From contig CANHSF010000008.1 in assembly GCA_947463065.1 (NCBI GenBank), positions 1 to 33,169 of the forward strand: a stretch of 33,169 nt of DNA. Reading direction: 5' to 3'. A program made the position numbers and the translations under genes. The notes beneath the pieces are model-generated. The model ran no database searches and was not told the DNA's origin. It worked only from the letters and a program-made list of their open reading frames with translations. Numbering within the stretch: position 1 is the first letter of the stretch; each line of letters starts with the position of its first letter. Of this stretch, positions 1 through 10,783 are shown piece after piece. Source of the stretch: Flavobacteriales bacterium (GTDB taxonomy: Bacteria > Bacteroidota > Bacteroidia > Flavobacteriales_D > Sanyastnellaceae).

Positions 1-1
1 C

Positions 2-358
2 GGTCAATTGGCCAACCGTGCTGTGAATGAAGGATTCAGCGGCGGTGAAAAAAAACGCAATGAGATATTTCAGATGGCCATGCTCGAACCCACTTTGGGC
101 ATATTGGATGAAACCGACTCCGGATTGGACATCGATGCCTTGCGTATTGTAGCCAACGGTGTCAACGCACTCCGATCGCCCGAACGTTCATTCGTGGTGA
201 TCACCCACTACCAACGCCTACTCGATTATATCGTGCCCGATTTTGTGCATGTATTGTACAAAGGCCGCATTGTAAAAAGTGGCACCAAAGAACTCGCTCT
301 TGAATTGGAAGCGAAAGGATACGATTGGATCAAAGAAGAAGTAGACGCACACGCCTGA
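2..358 (+). CDS. sufC: SufC, Fe-S cluster assembly ABC ATPase (5' truncated by window edge)
   Basis: Open frame from base 2 ([22 protein letters not shown]...); ABC signature FSGGEKKR, Walker [13 protein letters not shown]; followed by sufD and sufS. The ORF track start at 8 (TTG) is internal. Confidence 0.95.
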   Translation, partial: GQLANRAVNEGFSGGEKKRNEIFQMAMLEPTLGILDETDSGLDIDALRIVANGVNALRSPERSFVVITHYQRLLDYIVPDFVHVLYKGRIVKSGTKELALELEAKGYDWIKEEVDAHA

Positions 359-362
359 TATC

Positions 363-1589
363 ATGGAAGAAACCCTCACCACATTATCGATTGTCGATTC
401 CGATAGATCCATTCCAGTAACTGGGAATGCTGCGGCCAAAGCAGCATTGGAAGCCATGCGATGGCCAACCACGCGCGACGAGGATTGGAAATACACCCGC
501 ACAGCGCGCATCACCAAAGAGCAATGGGCCATTGTGGATTCGCCTGCACAAGCCGATTGGGCCTCATTAAAAATTGATCAACTCGATGCTTGGCATTTGG
601 TGATCCTCAATGGACGACTGGATCGCCAACAAAGCCAATTGCCCGATGACGCCGGTATCACCATCAGCGAAGAAGCAACTGAGCCAACTGCTTCTTATGC
701 TCATTCCTTCGAAGCGCTGCAAGCAGCCTTCTGCACAGGTCAACTGCATATTCGCGTGGCACCGCAGTCCAGAATAGCAAAATCCATACATGTGATCCAT
801 TACAACGATGGCCACAAGGTATTGAGCCAACCCACTATCCAAGTTACCATCGGTGCTTTTGCGGAAGTTCATTTCGTAGAATCCTTTGGCTCCAATGCTA
901 CCGAACAATCATTCGGCAACAGAAAACTAGCCATTACCGTAGGCGAAAATGCACATGTGGCTTGGGACAAAATTCAGGACATGCATGACAATGACTTCCT
1001 GATGAACGACGACCGCATCGCCATTGCCCCATCGGCCAACTTCACCATCAACACCCTAACGGTAGATGGCGGATGGACACGCAACCAATTGGCCATATCC
1101 CTCGATGGAACAGGGATTGAAGCGTCCCTCAACGGCTGCTATTTGCCCCGACGCAACCAGCTGGTGGACAATCACACCAAGTTGGATCACCGGTTTCCAC
1201 ACTGCAACAGCCACGAATTGTACAAAGGACTGCTCGACGACAGTTCTACCGGCGTATTCAATGGCAAAGTCTATGTGCATCTCGACGCACAAAAGACCAA
1301 CGCTTATCAAAACAACGCCAACATCCTTTTGAGCGAACAGGCACAAATGAATACCAAACCCGAATTGGAAATTTATGCCGACGATGTGCGATGCAGCCAC
1401 GGAACCACCACCGGACAGATGGACGAAGAAGCCTTGTTCTACCTGCAGTCGAGAGGCTTGAGTTACGAAGGCGCACGCAAGTTATTGACCACGGCATTCA
1501 TCAACGATGTATTGGCGCATGTGGAAAGCACAGCAGTGCGCGAACACGTAGCTCGCCGCTTCGAACACGAAGGACTTTTGTACTTATGA
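363..1589 (+). CDS. sufD: SufD, Fe-S cluster assembly scaffold protein
   Basis: 408 aa; C-terminal RCSHGTTTGQMDEEALFYLQSRGLSYEGARKLL typical of SufB/SufD; operon context. Confidence 0.93.
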   Translation: MEETLTTLSIVDSDRSIPVTGNAAAKAALEAMRWPTTRDEDWKYTRTARITKEQWAIVDSPAQADWASLKIDQLDAWHLVILNGRLDRQQSQLPDDAGITISEEATEPTASYAHSFEALQAAFCTGQLHIRVAPQSRIAKSIHVIHYNDGHKVLSQPTIQVTIGAFAEVHFVESFGSNATEQSFGNRKLAITVGENAHVAWDKIQDMHDNDFLMNDDRIAIAPSANFTINTLTVDGGWTRNQLAISLDGTGIEASLNGCYLPRRNQLVDNHTKLDHRFPHCNSHELYKGLLDDSSTGVFNGKVYVHLDAQKTNAYQNNANILLSEQAQMNTKPELEIYADDVRCSHGTTTGQMDEEALFYLQSRGLSYEGARKLLTTAFINDVLAHVESTAVREHVARRFEHEGLLYL

Positions 1590-2842
1590 CACCAACAAGC
1601 ATGGACATTCACTCAATAGCAGAGCCTTTTGATCTGCAAAAATTGCGGAGACAAATTCCATTGATGAGCAGTCACGCCAACGGTCATCCGTTGGTGTATT
1701 TTGACAATGCTGCCACCACCCAAAAACCGCTGGAGTTGTTGGAGTCCCTCAACAACTATTACCAGTTTCACAACGCCAATATCCACCGGGGCGCCCATTA
1801 CTTGGCCAACTTAGCAACTGAACAATTCGAAGACAGTCGCGTAGCTATGGCCAAGTGGCTCAACGCATCGGAAGCCGCTGAGATCATATTTACTTCGGGC
1901 ACCACGGAATCCATCAATTTGGTGGCGTTTAGCTGGGGACAGCAATACCTGAAGCCTGGCGATGAGATTGTTCTGTCGACCACAGAACACCACAGCAACA
2001 TCGTTCCGTGGCAGATGGCCGCGGAGCGAAGCGGAGCGGCCATACGGGTGATTCCAGTTGATGACAACGGCATTTGGGATTTGACCAACCTCCAAACGTT
2101 GATCACAGCAAAAACCAAAATGGTTGCGGTGCAGCACGTATCCAATGCGCTCGGCACCATTCAACCCATCGAACAAGTGATCGCGGCAGCACGTGCAGCA
2201 GGCGCTCATGTTTTGATCGATGGTGCACAAGCCATTGGTCATTTCCGTGTTGATGTGCAAGCGTTGGATTGCGATTTCTACGCTTTCAGTGCCCACAAGA
2301 TGTACGGACCAACCGGACTTGGAGTATTATACGGCAAGCGCAGTCTGCTCGATGCCATGCCGCCTTACAAAGGAGGAGGCGAAATGATCAAAACGGTCAC
2401 ATTCGAGAAAACCACCTACAACGAATTGCCGCACAAATTTGAAGCGGGTACCCCGGATATTGCAGGAGTCATTGCCCTGCATGCGAGCTTAAATTTCATG
2501 CAACAGACCGGAATCGAAGCCATCTCAACGCAAGAAGAGGTGCTGCGAAAAAAAATGCAGACGACCTTGCAAAGCATAGATGGAGTCGAGTTGTTTGGCG
2601 ATGTGGACAATAAGGTTCCCATCTTTTCCTTTGTGCTGGACGGAATACATCCTTACGACATTGGAACATTGTTGGACAAACAAGGCGTAGCTGTGCGCAC
2701 GGGCCATCACTGCACAGAACCCCTTTGGTCGCGCTTGAAAGTTCCTGGCACCGTTCGCGCATCGTTGGCGCTTTACAATACCGAACAAGAAATAGACCTG
2801 TTTGCCAACGCACTGCGCAAGGCACTAACCATGTTGAGATAA
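1586..2842 (+). CDS. sufS: SufS, cysteine desulfurase
   Basis: In-frame ATG at 1586 overlaps the sufD stop (ATGA); the ORF track start at 1391 is a shadow extension. PLP lysine motif FSAHKMYGPTG and catalytic Cys motif RTGHHCTEP. Confidence 0.95.
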   Translation: MTPTSMDIHSIAEPFDLQKLRRQIPLMSSHANGHPLVYFDNAATTQKPLELLESLNNYYQFHNANIHRGAHYLANLATEQFEDSRVAMAKWLNASEAAEIIFTSGTTESINLVAFSWGQQYLKPGDEIVLSTTEHHSNIVPWQMAAERSGAAIRVIPVDDNGIWDLTNLQTLITAKTKMVAVQHVSNALGTIQPIEQVIAAARAAGAHVLIDGAQAIGHFRVDVQALDCDFYAFSAHKMYGPTGLGVLYGKRSLLDAMPPYKGGGEMIKTVTFEKTTYNELPHKFEAGTPDIAGVIALHASLNFMQQTGIEAISTQEEVLRKKMQTTLQSIDGVELFGDVDNKVPIFSFVLDGIHPYDIGTLLDKQGVAVRTGHHCTEPLWSRLKVPGTVRASLALYNTEQEIDLFANALRKALTMLR

Positions 2843-2843
2843 T

Positions 2844-3278
2844 ATGTCGAGCACCATCGAAATACGGCAACAAGAGATCATATCGGAATTCGAAATGTTC
2901 AGCGATTGGATGCAGAAATACGAGTACATCATTGAACTTGGAAAAGAACTGCCATTGATTGCAACGGCGTTGAAAACAGACGAACTTTTGATCAAGGGCT
3001 GTCAGAGCAAAGTATGGCTCCACGCGTCGGATGCATCCGACGGCTGCTTGCACTTCACAGCAGATAGCGATGCCATTATCACCAAAGGCTTGGTTGCCCT
3101 GGTGGTGCGTGTATTTGACGGCGAAAAGCCAGAAGACATATTGCAGACCGACTTGCATTTTGTCAAAGCCATCGGTTTGCACGAACACCTCTCTCCCACC
3201 CGCAGCAACGGATTGGCAGGAATGATCCAACAAATCAAAAATTACGCTTTGGCGTATCAACTCAAACAAAAGCAATAA
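2844..3278 (+). CDS. sufE: SufE, cysteine desulfuration protein
   Basis: 144 aa; KGCQSKVWL with the acceptor Cys, SNGLAGMI; directly after sufS. Confidence 0.92.
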   Translation: MSSTIEIRQQEIISEFEMFSDWMQKYEYIIELGKELPLIATALKTDELLIKGCQSKVWLHASDASDGCLHFTADSDAIITKGLVALVVRVFDGEKPEDILQTDLHFVKAIGLHEHLSPTRSNGLAGMIQQIKNYALAYQLKQKQ

Positions 3279-3284
3279 TTCATC

Positions 3285-3605
3285 ATGACCATTGAGGAGC
3301 GAAATACATTGGAAGAACGCGTGATTGCTGTGCTGAAAACCATTTATGATCCAGAGATCCCTGTGGATATTTATGAGTTGGGATTGATCTACAACATCGG
3401 AATCGACGATCAAGCCTTTGTAACAATCTTGATGACGCTCACCTCGCCCTCTTGTCCGGTGGCCGAAACCTTGCCTCCAGATGTGGAACAAAAAGTAGGC
3501 GGCGCGCAAGGTGTTACCGGCTGCAAAGTCGAAATCACCTGGGATCCCTCTTGGGACAAGAGCATGATGAGCGAAGAAGCGCAACTGGAGCTGGGATTCT
3601 TGTAA
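3285..3605 (+). CDS. sufT: SUF-associated MIP18/DUF59 family protein (SufT-like)
   Basis: 106 aa; DPEIPVDIYELGLIY and TLTSPSCPVAE motifs; end of SUF operon. Confidence 0.85.
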   Translation: MTIEERNTLEERVIAVLKTIYDPEIPVDIYELGLIYNIGIDDQAFVTILMTLTSPSCPVAETLPPDVEQKVGGAQGVTGCKVEITWDPSWDKSMMSEEAQLELGFL

Positions 3606-3812
3606 GCGTTGATCTGTCCCGTTTGGGCGAACCCAACTTGATCTCCAAATGGAGTCCTCCTCGATCCGCGGCTTAGAATCAACAGCACAAAGAACCACTC
3701 CACATTGATCTGCTTCAGCATGGCTTCAAAAAACGTTCGCCGCAAGTAACCATTGACTATCCATAGGACTTTCGCGTCCAATGCAATGCCCTAAATATTC
3801 AGACTCTTTGAC

Positions 3813-4445
3813 ATGAATGTATTTGGTCGATTTTTCAATTCCGCGCGAATGCAATCCGAAAATTTAACTGAGACCGCGCAAGCCCTCTCCCAACACGGAT
3901 ATCGATGCCACGACTGGCCTAGCGGCACCGTCACGTTGAGCGATTATACAACCAAGTATCCCGAAAAAAATGTCTTTACGATTCCATTGAACGCGCACGA
4001 TGTCACACTCAAGATTGACAACGCTAGAGGGTTCATGATATTTTCGAGTGACTTCTCCACATCATCCAAAGAAAATGAAGCTCTTTTTCTCCAGGATCTA
4101 TTGCCCTTTTTTGACTGGCTATTCATCTACTATGATTTTGAATTTGGATATATTGACAAAGAAGGCGACACCCATGCGAAAATGTACAAATTCATCGATT
4201 CGGCGGACATTGAAACGTTGTTCTTTGTGAATTACTTGGGGACTAAATTCATAGAAAAACACCAACTCGATTTTTGGAAACAGGCACCGGGCCATGCAAC
4301 TCAACTGCCGAACAATGCCATTCGATACCGTTCGAGATCAAAAATAAATGCTCCAAGTTCTGACGAAGTGGAAAAACTCAAAAGCTATTTTAAAGATTCA
4401 GCTCAGCTCTCCTTGTACAAGGCCTCCAAGCGTGATGATTGGTGA
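3813..4445 (+). CDS. hypothetical protein
   Basis: 210-aa ORF with ATG start, no overlapping better ORF; family not recognised. Confidence 0.6.
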   Translation: MNVFGRFFNSARMQSENLTETAQALSQHGYRCHDWPSGTVTLSDYTTKYPEKNVFTIPLNAHDVTLKIDNARGFMIFSSDFSTSSKENEALFLQDLLPFFDWLFIYYDFEFGYIDKEGDTHAKMYKFIDSADIETLFFVNYLGTKFIEKHQLDFWKQAPGHATQLPNNAIRYRSRSKINAPSSDEVEKLKSYFKDSAQLSLYKASKRDDW

Positions 4446-4694
4446 AGCCCGCAGCAATGGAATCCACGCCCCAAACGACGGTTTTTGTCCTAGTGCATCA
4501 TTGGAGACCTTCGAATTCAGAAAAAGAAATTGAACGATGTTATAGATAAACATCGACCACACGCAACCAAGCCCTGGACAATTTTTGGCAAGAACTTTGT
4601 CGACCTCGCAGCACCTTCTAATCTCTGACTAAACGTGTCCTGATTAAAAGGCTCAACTCTCACTCATACTACTACTTACTCAAACTACAACAAA

Positions 4695-5456
4695 ATGAAA
4701 AAGTTATTTTTCCTTCTTTGTGCTATGATAGCACTTTCTAGTTGCACGCATTACTATTACACACCGTCATCGCCGTGCGTCCCCTTGTTCAAAGAAAAAA
4801 ATGAAGTTCGGGCAACAGGATCCATTGGCACTGGGGATAAAACCGACACCAAAACCGCACAGGTCGCTTACTCCTTGACCAACCATCTTGCGATTTCTGC
4901 CAATTATATGGAGGCGCGCGGTGGTAATTTCGATTCAAAAAATGGCGCTAGAGGCAATTATAAAGATATCAGCTTGGGTTACTTTAGACCTGTAAGAGAT
5001 CGTTTTGTTTTCGAAGTTTTCACGGGGTACGGATACAGCAATCAACTGCATCACTACTCTGAGGACGAAAGCGCTCAACTCTCCTTTCAAAAATATTTCA
5101 TACAACCGTCGTTTGGATTGACCACCGATTTTTTGGATATTGCATTTACGCCGACGTTCAGTCGTTTATCCTTCCAACACATTGAAAGCAATGTTTATTC
5201 CAACAGCTTTGAATCCGCTGCACTTGCACAAATCAGCGACAGTCGCACTTCCATTCTTTTCGAACCTACCCTCACCATGCGCGCGGGCTGGCAATTCATA
5301 AAATTACAAGGTCAAATGGGTGTTTCACGCAATCTTACACACAAAGGACTTGCTTTCGAAAAAAATCAAATTCATGCAGGCATTTCCTTCGCCTTTGCCG
5401 AGCGCATGCTGAAAAAAAACAAACCTACTCGCAGGCAGCCTCGGTTAAATGAATAA
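4695..5456 (+). CDS. putative lipoprotein with beta-strand-rich body
   Basis: Signal peptide with lipobox (MKKLFFLLCAMIALSSC), alternating hydrophobic strands, aromatic-rich. Confidence 0.7.
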   Translation: MKKLFFLLCAMIALSSCTHYYYTPSSPCVPLFKEKNEVRATGSIGTGDKTDTKTAQVAYSLTNHLAISANYMEARGGNFDSKNGARGNYKDISLGYFRPVRDRFVFEVFTGYGYSNQLHHYSEDESAQLSFQKYFIQPSFGLTTDFLDIAFTPTFSRLSFQHIESNVYSNSFESAALAQISDSRTSILFEPTLTMRAGWQFIKLQGQMGVSRNLTHKGLAFEKNQIHAGISFAFAERMLKKNKPTRRQPRLNE

Positions 5457-5593
5457 TGGCCAATGAGGGAGGATAATTCACAAATCCCCAAGACCACATC
5501 AATATCCAAAATGCGATGTCCAAAAAAGAACATCCACCCACATTCCTATTGCCCTACTTTTGATTCAGTCATAACCAAGCAATAACTCTTACT

Positions 5594-6007
5594 ATGAAAC
5601 TTTCTAAAAGCACGCTGCTTTTTTGTTTGATTCTATTAATAACGCTCACATCGTGCCGCGATCAACTCCGATCAGGAATCTACATGAACGACAACACCCA
5701 TTCGATTTTTCATAGTCTCGAAATAGATCTAGCCCTGATGCAAGCAAAAATTTATTTGAACAATGCTTCGGCATATGATAACGGTCAGTTCCTCGCGAAT
5801 CAATTCATCGAGGCAAACATTACCGAAGAAAACGGTTCATTTTATTTGACGAATATTGTATCTGACTTCCTGACCCCCGTCAAAACGATTCGCTTCAACC
5901 AAGCAGGATCCAAACGCATCGAATTGAACTGCAACCAACTCACTGAAGCCATCACAGGCTCCTCAAAATGCGAAACGGAGGTACTGCAGTTCACCATTAA
6001 ACAATGA
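5594..6007 (+). CDS. putative small lipoprotein
   Basis: 137 aa; signal peptide/lipobox MKLSKSTLLFCLILLITLTSC. Confidence 0.65.
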   Translation: MKLSKSTLLFCLILLITLTSCRDQLRSGIYMNDNTHSIFHSLEIDLALMQAKIYLNNASAYDNGQFLANQFIEANITEENGSFYLTNIVSDFLTPVKTIRFNQAGSKRIELNCNQLTEAITGSSKCETEVLQFTIKQ

Positions 6008-6382
6008 CACGATTAGTATAAACTCTTCATGATGCATGCGAGTATACAACTCCAAATAAACCGCATTTAGCGATTGACAGCAGAAAACACCACATGACTT
6101 TGGGGGTTTGCATCTGCACAATTGACTTGCAAGGTGCACAAACCCGTTGGCGGATCCGTCGATGAATAAAACTCCAGACAACACATGCTTATCATCTTAG
6201 CCATTTGAAACGCTAAATCACGTGCCCACATCTACCACGTCCGAAAACTGCAAACTTTTTTGGGGCCGAAATGAAAACACGCCTCCGTTTACCGCAATCA
6301 TTTTCATCGATTACCCCAACTTGTTAAGACATGAAAACGATTCTCAAACTTCCTATCATGCGATTCCCGCCGTGCTCTCGCA

Positions 6383-7615
6383 TCATTTGCCACAAAACAA
6401 ATCCTTCGTCTCAATGGCACGCTGGTAGCCCAAAAATGCGCTTTGGTTCAAATCCATGCAGCCATTGTCTGGATCGTAATTCATTAGAAAAGCCAAACCG
6501 CGATTGTAATAGGCCTCGGCATACTCGGCATTGAGATCAATGGCACGTCCATAACATTCGGCAGCCTCGGTGTACTCGGCATACATCATATGCATATTGC
6601 CCTTTAGATTCCAATACTGTGGTGAATCAGGAGCCAATTCCACAATGCGCTGCGCGTCCTCCATGGCCTTGGAAAAATCGCCCAGCATCTTCCATGTAAA
6701 TGCACGATTGAACAAGATCTGGGTATTGGATCCATCGAGTTCCAACGCATCGTTGTAGGTGTTGATCGCTTCGCTCCAATTGGTTTTTGGCTGCATTGCA
6801 ATGGCTTGTACATATCGGTTCATCGATGCCTCTTGATTCATCCGAAACCCTTTCTCCAAGTCCTTCATGGCCATTTGCGCATCGCCCAAAGCAATGTATG
6901 CCGAAGCTCGGTTGAAATAAGCCACTGCAAAATTGGGCTCCAACTGAATGGCTTTTGTGAACGACTCCAAGGCTAAAGCAGCTTGGCCTGCCTTCAACTG
7001 GGATAAGCCCTTGAGATCATGCGCCAACGCACTTGTCGATGAAATCATCAATGCGGAATCTGCTGCTTCGCCACTCTTGACCCATTCGCCTTGCAACAAA
7101 TGCAACAACGCCTTTTTCTCCCATTCAAAATCCTTTTCAAAACCAATGGCAATCAGACTGTCTGTGAGCTCCATTGCTTTTTGATAAGCCCCTCTTTGTA
7201 TCCAATCATCCGCTAAGACATCCAAAGCAATGGGTTGCACATTGTCCATGGCCTGCGCAGATGGATTGGAACCATAATATTCCATCGCCAACATGTTTAG
7301 CTTAAAACGTTGATCATAGATATAAACGGATCCGGGATTCAAGCTTACCGCGCGTTGGTAATCCAAATCCGCCTCTCTGTTCATGCCAAGCTTTCTGTGC
7401 AAAACAGCACGCTTCATAAAGGCATCGGCAAAGGATGCGTCGGCGTTGATGGCATTGCTGTAACAGAGCATTGCATCATTCCAATTGCCCATGCGTAAAT
7501 AGCTGTCGCCGTCTTTGATCTGTTTGATGGCCTCGAGGCGTGGTGCGTTTTGTGCAAAGGTTGCAATAGAGGCTTGCAGAAAAAGCGATAAAACCAAGAA
7601 GATATACTTTTTCAT
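6383..7615 (-). CDS. secreted tetratricopeptide repeat protein
   Basis: 410 aa; signal peptide ending ATFAQ; several TPR motifs (e.g. ALESFTKAIQLEPNFAVAYFNRASAYIALGD). Confidence 0.88.
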   Translation of the reverse strand: MKKYIFLVLSLFLQASIATFAQNAPRLEAIKQIKDGDSYLRMGNWNDAMLCYSNAINADASFADAFMKRAVLHRKLGMNREADLDYQRAVSLNPGSVYIYDQRFKLNMLAMEYYGSNPSAQAMDNVQPIALDVLADDWIQRGAYQKAMELTDSLIAIGFEKDFEWEKKALLHLLQGEWVKSGEAADSALMISSTSALAHDLKGLSQLKAGQAALALESFTKAIQLEPNFAVAYFNRASAYIALGDAQMAMKDLEKGFRMNQEASMNRYVQAIAMQPKTNWSEAINTYNDALELDGSNTQILFNRAFTWKMLGDFSKAMEDAQRIVELAPDSPQYWNLKGNMHMMYAEYTEAAECYGRAIDLNAEYAEAYYNRGLAFLMNYDPDNGCMDLNQSAFLGYQRAIETKDLFCGK

Positions 7616-7763
7616 ACGCCTAATTTTATTTTAACAACAAAGATGATCGCCATTCTGTTCAATCTATCCCATACACAGCAATTGCAAATAAACCCGCACA
7701 TTGACCGGAAGATAGTGATCAAAACAAGAATGCCGATTCTTGGTCATGGCAATTCCTCGGGGT

Positions 7764-8807
7764 TCAGTCCTCCTTAAGCGCATCCCAACCTTGTGCGGTC
7801 AAAGGAATGCGGTCGCCCGCTCGGGTCACCAATTGCACCCCCGACCCATCGGGAGTGACGTGGCCAATGACGCTCAAATTTGGATTGCCTTTGATTTTAT
7901 CGTAATCCTTTTGTTTGATGGTGAACAGCAACTCATAGTCTTCACCACCGTTTAGAGCGCAAGTGGTATGATCCAGGTTGAACTCAGCCGCAATTTTGGC
8001 AACTTGTGGGTCGATGGGTATCTTTTCTTCATAAATATCAAACCCCACAAAACTTTGATCTGCCAAATGCAACAACTCCGAAGCCAAGCCATCGCTGATG
8101 TCGATCATCGCCGTTGGTACCACCTCTAGTTTTTCCAAGAGATCTACGACGTCCAAACGCGCTTCAGGACGCAACTGGCGCTGCAAGGGATAGGAATAAT
8201 TTTGCAGATCCGGCTGTGCCGTTGGGGCAGCTTTGAAAACCTCCTTTTCGCGTTCCAACACTTGCAGCCCCATAAACGCTCCACCCAAGTCGCCCGACAC
8301 GACGACCAAATCGTTTTCGCGCGCACCGCTCCGTGTGGCAATGCGTTCTGGCTCAGCTTTGCCGATGGCCGTTATACTAATGATAAGTCCGCTTCGCGAA
8401 CTGGTGGTATCGCCTCCAATCAAATCCACTCCATAGGTTTCGCATGCCAATAACATACCGGCATACAATTCATCGATGGCCTCCAAAGAAAATCGATTGC
8501 TCAAGGCAAGCGACACTGTAATTTGTTCGGGGCGTGCATTCATTGCACAGATGTCGCTCAGGTTGACACAGACACTTTTGTAGCCCAAATGTTTGAGCGG
8601 CACATAACTGAGATCAAAATGCACCCCTTCCACCAAAAGATCTGTGGAAACCAAGACCTGGTGTTGATCGGTATAGCCCAGAATAGCGGCATCGTCGCCC
8701 ACGCCTTTCACCGTGGACTTGTTGCGCAACAGGATATGGTCGGTGAGGTGTTTGATGAGGCCAAATTCACCCAATGCACTCAATTCGGTGCGTAATTCGT
8801 CGGACAT
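7764..8807 (-). CDS. thiL: thiamine-monophosphate kinase ThiL
   Basis: GVGDDAAIL, STDLLVEGVHFD, LIGGDTTSS, MIDISDGLASEL, NGGEDYELLF motifs. Confidence 0.95.
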   Translation of the reverse strand: MSDELRTELSALGEFGLIKHLTDHILLRNKSTVKGVGDDAAILGYTDQHQVLVSTDLLVEGVHFDLSYVPLKHLGYKSVCVNLSDICAMNARPEQITVSLALSNRFSLEAIDELYAGMLLACETYGVDLIGGDTTSSRSGLIISITAIGKAEPERIATRSGARENDLVVVSGDLGGAFMGLQVLEREKEVFKAAPTAQPDLQNYSYPLQRQLRPEARLDVVDLLEKLEVVPTAMIDISDGLASELLHLADQSFVGFDIYEEKIPIDPQVAKIAAEFNLDHTTCALNGGEDYELLFTIKQKDYDKIKGNPNLSVIGHVTPDGSGVQLVTRAGDRIPLTAQGWDALKED

Positions 8808-8858
8808 GTGTTATGATGTTTTGCGTTTCGCGTGCAAATGTCGTTCAACAGCGGCACT

Positions 8859-10616
8859 TCAGGACACCGAGGGTTCAGAAATTTGCTCGTGTTTCGATTC
8901 GGACAAGTGAATGTCCTTGACATTGAGTTGAAGGCTCACTTGGCCGTTCCATTCGTTTTCTTCAATGGTGTACAATACATCGACCGGCTTGCCTTGATTC
9001 AACTCATCGCACCAAGCCCCTAGGTCAAAGCCAATTCCATCCATCACCAACGCATCGTTGCCCTCTTGTTTGACCTGCAGTTTGAGATGATTTTTTTCTG
9101 CCCCAACCTGTCGCGTGCCGGCAGCATCGACCATTTTACGGGTCAAAAACACGGGTTTCATGTTTTCTGGGCCAAACGGAGCAAACTGTTTCAAAACCCG
9201 ATAAAACTTACCAGTGATTTGTTCGAGATTGAGTTCCACATCGTAATGGACATTTGGCAATGGCCTCTCGCCCTTCAAAAACTCGGCGACGGCAGCATCA
9301 AAGCGTTCGCGAAAGGCATGAAAATTTTCTTTGTTCAGCAACAATCCAGCAGCCATGGTATGCCCGCCAAACTGGATCAACAAATCGCTGCATTTGCCTA
9401 GCATATCAAACAAATCGACACCCGGAATGCTGCGTGCACTGCCCGAAAGTTTGCCGTCGGCCTCCACCAAAACGATGGTTGGTTTGTAATACGATTCGAC
9501 CAATCGCGAAGCCACGATTCCGACAACTCCCTTGTGCCACTTCTGGCTCGCCACCACCGTTGTGAAGCTGGTGGAATAAAAGGAGTCGTCTTGGACAATC
9601 TCAATGGCCTCGGCGGTAATTTCCTTGTCGAGTGTCTTTCTGGTGTTGTTGTTGTCTTCCACCGAAGGGCTAATGCTTTGGGCCTCTTCCACCGTTTCGG
9701 CCAACAGCAATTCGACCGCACGAGCACCGCTGAAGATACGACCTGCCGCATTGATGCGAGGCGCGAGGACAAAAACCACATCTGTGATGGTGAGCACCGG
9801 TTTGACAAAGGCCGCTTGATCGAGCATGGCTTGAATACCGGGCCTTCTTGGGCCTTGCGCCAATTGCTGCAAGCCAAAGTAGGCGAGTATTCGATTTTCA
9901 CCGACCAAAGGAACGATATCGGCACCGATTGAAATGGTGAGCAGATCGAGATACCCAAACAAATGATCGTTGGGGATTTTGTGACGCATGCAAAAGGCCT
10001 GCAGCAATTTGAACCCTACACCGCATCCGCTAAGCCCTTTGAAGGGATAATAGCAATCGGGCCGCTTGGGATCGAGCACAGCCACTGCATCGGGCAATTC
10101 GCCGGGATTGTGGTGGTCGCAAATGATGATGTCGATGCCCCGTTCATTGGCGTACTTGACTTTTTCGACATCTTTGATCCCACAATCGAGGGTAATGATG
10201 AGCGAATATTCGTTTTCAACCGCATAATCCACCCCGAGGTAGGAGAACCCGTAGCCCTCTTTGTAGCGATCGGGGATGTAAAAAGCGCAATCCACGCCCA
10301 GTTTCTTGAGAAAACTATAGACCAGGGTAACCGCCGTGGTGCCGTCGACGTCGTAATCGCCGAATACCAAAATGCGTTCGCCTACCTCCACGGCTGCGGT
10401 AAGGCGATCCACGGCCAAATCCATGTCGCGCATCAAAAACGGATCGTGTAAATCGGTCAGTTGAGGTCGGAAAAAGGATTTTGCCTCCTCGAAGGTAAAT
10501 ATTCCTCGGTCGACCAGCAGTTGTCCGATGACCGGATCGACATTGAGTTCATCGGCGAGTCTTTGCGCGGCTGGTGAAGGATGCGCGGGTTTTTTGTACC
10601 AAAGTTTTGTAGTCAT
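8859..10616 (-). CDS. recJ: single-stranded-DNA-specific exonuclease RecJ
   Basis: DHH motifs FGDYDVDGTTAV, DHHNPGELP, QFGGHTMAAGL; likely start MTTKLWYKKPAH at 10616 rather than the ORF track start at 10652. Confidence 0.95.
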   Translation of the reverse strand: MTTKLWYKKPAHPSPAAQRLADELNVDPVIGQLLVDRGIFTFEEAKSFFRPQLTDLHDPFLMRDMDLAVDRLTAAVEVGERILVFGDYDVDGTTAVTLVYSFLKKLGVDCAFYIPDRYKEGYGFSYLGVDYAVENEYSLIITLDCGIKDVEKVKYANERGIDIIICDHHNPGELPDAVAVLDPKRPDCYYPFKGLSGCGVGFKLLQAFCMRHKIPNDHLFGYLDLLTISIGADIVPLVGENRILAYFGLQQLAQGPRRPGIQAMLDQAAFVKPVLTITDVVFVLAPRINAAGRIFSGARAVELLLAETVEEAQSISPSVEDNNNTRKTLDKEITAEAIEIVQDDSFYSTSFTTVVASQKWHKGVVGIVASRLVESYYKPTIVLVEADGKLSGSARSIPGVDLFDMLGKCSDLLIQFGGHTMAAGLLLNKENFHAFRERFDAAVAEFLKGERPLPNVHYDVELNLEQITGKFYRVLKQFAPFGPENMKPVFLTRKMVDAAGTRQVGAEKNHLKLQVKQEGNDALVMDGIGFDLGAWCDELNQGKPVDVLYTIEENEWNGQVSLQLNVKDIHLSESKHEQISEPSVS

Positions 10617-10783
10617 GATGAGCGACATAGGTAGTAAATTTTTCATCACCACCCAAGAAAATGACCTTCAAATTACTAATACTTGGGGGATTTTGAAGTT
10701 ATTTGCAACCAAAACTTGCCCCGATACGTCTTATTCACGTATTTTCGGAACCTGTTAATAAATAGACAAACACTTTCTTTCCA

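Noticed and set aside
2496-3698. 400-aa minus-strand ORF
   Set aside because: Antisense shadow of sufS 3' end, sufE and sufT, all of which have clear conserved motifs; its translation has no recognisable domain.
3606-3812. Minus-strand frame (LRRTFFEAMLKQINVEWFFVLLILSRGSRRTPFGDQVGFAQTGQI) in the gap after sufT
   Set aside because: Looks faintly coding but matches no family I can name; could not separate a gene relic from chance.
4535-4555. Inverted repeat cgatgtt-atagata-aacatcg
   Set aside because: 7-bp stem with no T-run and no conserved context; consistent with chance.
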